Assembly (NCBI GenBank): GCA_903813345.2
Contig: CAIIXF020000010.1
Span: forward strand, 12,033,181 to 12,097,180
Source: Owenia fusiformis
Lineage: Eukaryota; Annelida; Polychaeta; Sabellida; Oweniidae
DNA length: 64,000 bases
Reading direction: 5' to 3'
In this document: piece after piece, positions 59,808-64,000 of the stretch
Position numbering within the stretch: position 1 is the stretch's first letter
Layout: every line of letters begins with the position of its first letter
Position numbers and translations under genes: made by a program
The notes under the pieces: generated by a model
The model's input: the letters and a program-made list of their open reading frames with translations, nothing else
Told to the model about the DNA's origin: nothing
The model's database searches: none

Positions 59808-60860
59808 CAGTGATCTCCCCAGGATTTTTTCATAGCAGGGGGGGATTTTTTAGCAAGTTTCGCCGCTCGCTTCGCTCGCATGATTTTTGGGCCAATTTTT
59901 GCCGCTCGCTTCGCTCGCTATATAAACACCAATTCTCATTTAGAAAACCTTTTATTTAGCAATACATGATAATATGCATGTAGTGTCATGAGTGTTCATT
60001 GTTCATTGTGTTTTCTTAAAGTCTTCTGTCCCTACATCTTCTGGGGTGCATGTCAAACCACCTCCCCCATGCTGCCTCAAAATCGAACACCTCTTCCCTT
60101 GGTCCATTTATGATAATGTTGAGGACCCTGTCCACTGTTTCTACTTTCATTCTATTCTTTAGATAAGTCTTTAATTTTACCCATTTTTTTTGAGTTTCCC
60201 GCATAAAGAACCGGAAGTCGAACTTCTCTATCATGACAACCATCAAAAGCAAGATTTGAACATTAATTCGTTCGCAATTATAATAATCTAACTATTTATA
60301 AAAAAATACTTCATTGTCAAATTGTAGTTTTAGTCGTTTTTATGTTTGTTTTATTCCAAATTGGCGATCTTGATGATCGGTGATCATATCACTCCGCGTT
60401 GCAGTATAGGGGTAATCTGCGCCAGGTTCAACTGTTAACTTTTTCTAATTTTCTCAACGCACGCATCAAATGAACGATTTTGATAGGTTAGAATGTTTTG
60501 GCGCATGCGCATACGTAGTCAAATCAAGTGATCGAACCGAACCTGGGGCAGATTATGTCGATGACGCACGATTAGTAATAGATAATTTGATTGGATATTT
60601 CGTAACTAATCATGAGTTTTGAGCCAATCAGAAGACATTTAAGATTCGGCCTTCGGAATGGCAAATCGGGAAAAACTTTTTGAAAATTTTTTGAATTTTA
60701 TGTGATTTCGTCGAATATCCAGGAGAATAAAATAATGTACGTAAGTTTTGAAGTAGCGGGGCGCTAAGCAGGGCGGGCGAAGCAAGCGGGGGGGAACAGG
60801 GCGGGGAAAACGAGTGAGCAGGGGGGAGCGCCATGCAATTAGATTCTGGGGAGAACCCAG
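59808..60860 (-). mobile_element. Element F, long copy with hAT transposase remnant
   Basis: Termini CAGTGATCTCCCCAGG and TTCTGGGGAGAACCCAG, flanked by the 5-base repeat ATAAT on both sides. This 1.05 kb copy holds a minus-strand coding remnant (60016-60252) and two short GCTCGCTTCGCTCGC tracts. It appears to be an internally deleted transposon and the parent type of the MITEs at 34304 and 52491. Confidence 0.75.
60016..60252 (-). pseudogene. C-terminal hAT transposase remnant
   Basis: The 78-codon frame ends ...LKTYLKNRMKVETVDRVLN then IIINGPREEVFDFEAAWGRW. This 'NRM..ETVD..L.I.INGP....FDFE.A...W' pattern resembles the extreme C-terminus of hAT-family transposases, just after the dimerisation domain. 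The rest of the transposase is missing, so it is a dead fragment. Confidence 0.5.
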
Positions 60861-62467
60861 ATAATATAGAATTAGTAAAGAACGAGAGACATCATTACAT
60901 ACAGGACCAGTCATAAGTTTCCTTTATGATATAAGCCATGAGATGCATCATAGTGTTGTATAATTTTTGGTCTTTGTTCCAACTCCACCTGGCTATAGCT
61001 TACAGATATCTAAGGAATGTTTACAGGATACAGTTTGACCACAAATCAGGATCTCCCAATATAGCTTTTCTTTGTGTGTAACCAAAAGCAATATCAGTAT
61101 CAGTAATATTGTAAACTCATCCTACTTGCAACAAAGACCTTCAAAAATACTGGACTTTAGCCCCATTTTCTAAAGTGAAATAGAGATGCCTATGAAGTTT
61201 TATCTCAGTGGTAAAGGAACTATATTTTGAAGAGATCATATTCTCTTGAAGCAATTGGTCTCTTCACCTCGTTAGAATTTTTTAATTCGCTTGCACCTAA
61301 TAAAAATATAAACATTTGTAATCTAGGTCAAAGCTGAGCCCTAGAAACGTTCTCGAGAGAACTCGACCTCCTCCTATTTTCATTTTTATCTCTTAACACT
61401 CATTCTAGAAAATCAAAAGCATATTTTTCATAAAGAACAAGTGTTTCATTGTGATTTATGGACCTAACTGTCAGTTTGGTGCATTTGCTTAGTTCAGTTT
61501 TCTCATAACTTCTGTTCGATCTGTATAGCTAATTTTATTACTAGACCTTCCTGCCTCTAGATCATGTTACTACATGAGTAAGTTTTGATGTTGATACCAT
61601 CTTAACAATCTCCAATGGATTTTTTTACGTTTTCTGGGAATTCAATGTGAAATAATTACTTATTGACTGAAAATGCAATGTCACAATCTTCTGATAACAT
61701 AGTCTCAGTAGACATAGGTTATATGAAATAATTGTCTAAAGTTTTATAGACTATAAGGTTAAGAAGAAGAGAGTAAATCAAAATATGGTTAATACCAAGT
61801 CCATGATATTGAACTGTTAATGTGTCTTATATCAATGCCAAGCAGTGAGGCATGTAAGTTCATTAGCAAACCTGAAACTTGGGTTCATATTTTGTGTTAA
61901 TAAAGCACCCAAGTTCACATTAAGTAACTGTATCCAATGAAAAAATGATACCAACAGAATAGTTTATTCAGAATATGGCTCACAGTGTTGTAGTTTAATT
62001 TATTTGTAGATTTGAAATTTTGGATCATGCTTCAGCTTTTGAACCTCATATATACAAATCTTGTGTTGAAACCATAGAAAAAAAACAGATGAAAAAAGAT
62101 TTTGATTCGACATAGTGCATAGTGTGGGAAAGGCTACATTGGCTATTGAAATTTTTCGAACCGTTAAATGCCGCATTGAGATCACAACTTCCTGTTAGTG
62201 TATAATGTTTTACCTTTTAACGTTTAAATGTAAAATTTCATTGAATATGAGAGACTTGTGTTTTGATACAAGGCACTCTGGTTTACAGTTAAGGTGACCT
62301 TGTGTTAGGGTGATTCACTGTTCGAAACTGCTCACTTTCTTGGAATTAAGATAACATTTTAATGATCAATTCAATCTGATATCCAAATATGACTATTTAG
62401 ACAGAGCAAAAAATGACATAAATCTTAAATCTGATGAATTGAGTGCCAGAGAAAATTTAAAGTGGGT

Positions 62468-62524
62468 GAAATAGGCCATAAGCAAGAAATAGGCCATAAG
62501 CAAGAAATAGGCCATAAGCAAGAA
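62468..62524. repeat. 18-bp tandem repeat, 3 copies
   Basis: AAATAGGCCATAAGCAAG is repeated three times without change. Confidence 0.9.
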
Positions 62525-64000
62525 CCCGGGTGATTGATGAAATAAATCGCTTTTAAAAAGGTTCCAATGTCATGATTTAATGTTAAAGTACAAATCATAT
62601 TGTTCTACTTGACCTATTTTCCCTGATATTTATATCGGACCTGTAATTAAGAAATGTTTAGATGTATTTAGTGCATTGTATATACTATACAAGAAAATAC
62701 TTTGAAGTCCTTTATCTAAAAGAACTTTTATTGTAACTTTTGAGAAGACTTTTGATGTTTTGATGAAGCATGGACTTATCTTGCTTCAGGCCCATGTGAC
62801 CCGAAGACAGCTCTTATGGAATAAATGGGGGTGGCGGATAGAGCAAGAATTATAAATGGTGAAGTCCGGAGTTAATTCAGTCTCATTCTATTACAATATA
62901 CAGTATACCTTTAGTTAATGCTATCAATGCTTAAATAACAAAATCAAACATATCAGTACTATTATGAGAGGGTGTGTGATACTTTCCAACAATTACAATT
63001 GAGGTTAATATAACATTCCATGTCAAATACAAATTGCATAGTTGAAATATCTTTGCTGAGGCACTTATTGTTATGAATGACACAATGTTGAGCACAGTAC
63101 TTGTGCAGATTTCTCAAGTAGAATTTATGGCTATTTGTCCAGTAAACAATCAATGGATAATCATAGTTCCTTCTTGAAATTTATACTACAGTCAAATTCT
63201 CCTCTCCCAGGTGCATGCATCCTTCAAGATCGGGCATGGCTGTCCCGGTTCATATAATAAATTGAAAAACCGTTTGACCAAGGATGTGGTGCATGCTCCT
63301 GGGACATGTTTAAAAGTGCTTGGGGTATTCACTATTCATCATCAATGAGAATGTGATCGGGAGGGAGGGAGGTAATGTGTTTAGATATGAGATTTTCCTT
63401 ATTTCATATCTCCATCATGACTTCCAGTGGCTTTAATTCTCATCTTGAGGCTTGCTCTAAAGATTAAAATTGATGACTTCTGTATTTCCATTTGGGTATT
63501 TCAGATTTTTTTCAGTATAATTATCGTCTTATTGTTCTATTGTACAAGTGTTCATATCTTGCCCATTGTTCTGTCAGTTTAGAATCTCAGAATATGTTGA
63601 TCTGATCAATATCTGACTATCTTTATATTTCATAGAACTTTTTGGGAACATTTCATGTCACTTGTGATCGTAGTCTCCATATAAAGGTCAGTCAGGACAG
63701 TGGTATTTACAAGTTAGATTTGGCGGGCAGATTAAACGCAACTCCATTAAACCATTTAACTATCATAGCAAATCAATTTATCCAGAGATTATCTTGGTTT
63801 TACCTCTTTTGATACCTTTAGTGATTACTAAATGTATTGTACTGACGTAGAGCTATGAGAATAGACCTGGAATGAGGTTAAACTTGAATGTTTGGCGGGA
63901 ACAACTGTCAAAAATCTGTTTTTCTTGAATTAAGCTTCTTTGGCATACTTACACAGTAATTTACTGTAATATTCATATAAAAAATGAAAAATAGTCTAGC

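Noticed and set aside
60628-60914. Proline/serine-rich minus-strand ORFs
   Set aside because: They come from GC-rich tracts and the right end of element F, with no domain.
61759-61785. AAGAAGAAGAGAG stretch as the next DYRK1 exon (the KKKRR segment)
   Set aside because: There is no acceptor before it and the flanking frame does not continue into the conserved DYRK sequence.

Overview
The window reads as nuclear DNA of an animal, most likely a marine invertebrate. It is AT-rich, has GT-AG introns, and its genes are animal genes (a chondroitin synthase, fibrillarin and a DYRK1 kinase). Short inverted-repeat transposons are dense. I cannot place the phylum from sequence alone. Most of the 64 kb is intron or intergenic DNA, and the long 'ORFs' at 2.9-5.8 kb are a satellite array, not genes.

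Layout, all genes on the + strand. (1) 1-12.2 kb: repeat-rich DNA holding a 3.1 kb array of about 41 copies of a 75-bp satellite and several transposon copies, plus one orphan candidate exon. (2) 12292-13917: large terminal exon of a chondroitin sulfate synthase (CHSY1 type); its 5' exons are not seen and probably lie outside the window. (3) 14-21 kb: 3' flank of CHSY, one small unassigned ORF, and repeats. (4) 21190-28002: complete fibrillarin gene, 10 coding exons giving 307 residues, with an ETS site and an E-box just upstream. Intron 1 holds two palindromic elements, and introns 3 and 4 hold related hairpins that may be intronic ncRNAs. (5) 28-31.5 kb: 3' flank, a piggyBac-like MITE, and a membrane-protein exon of unknown gene. 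(6) 31.5 kb to the end: 5' part of a DYRK1 (minibrain) kinase gene: a probable noncoding first exon ending at 31810, a start-codon exon at 40519-40654 and a conserved N-terminal exon at 58516-58727. The two coding exons are separated by an intron of about 17.9 kb. The kinase-domain exons lie beyond the window.

The main biological signal is gene order: fibrillarin followed in the same direction by DYRK1, which as I recall is also the arrangement of FBL and DYRK1B on human 19q13.2. The main structural signals are the GTAC-phased satellite, the paired hairpins in consecutive fibrillarin introns, and a datable nest of transposons. In that nest a TTAA-targeting element with a conserved 32-codon ORF sits inside a hAT MITE, and another copy of the same element has itself been invaded. 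I see no complete new gene system. The unassigned exons at 11.2, 16.5 and 31.1 kb are the places where an undescribed gene could still be hiding.
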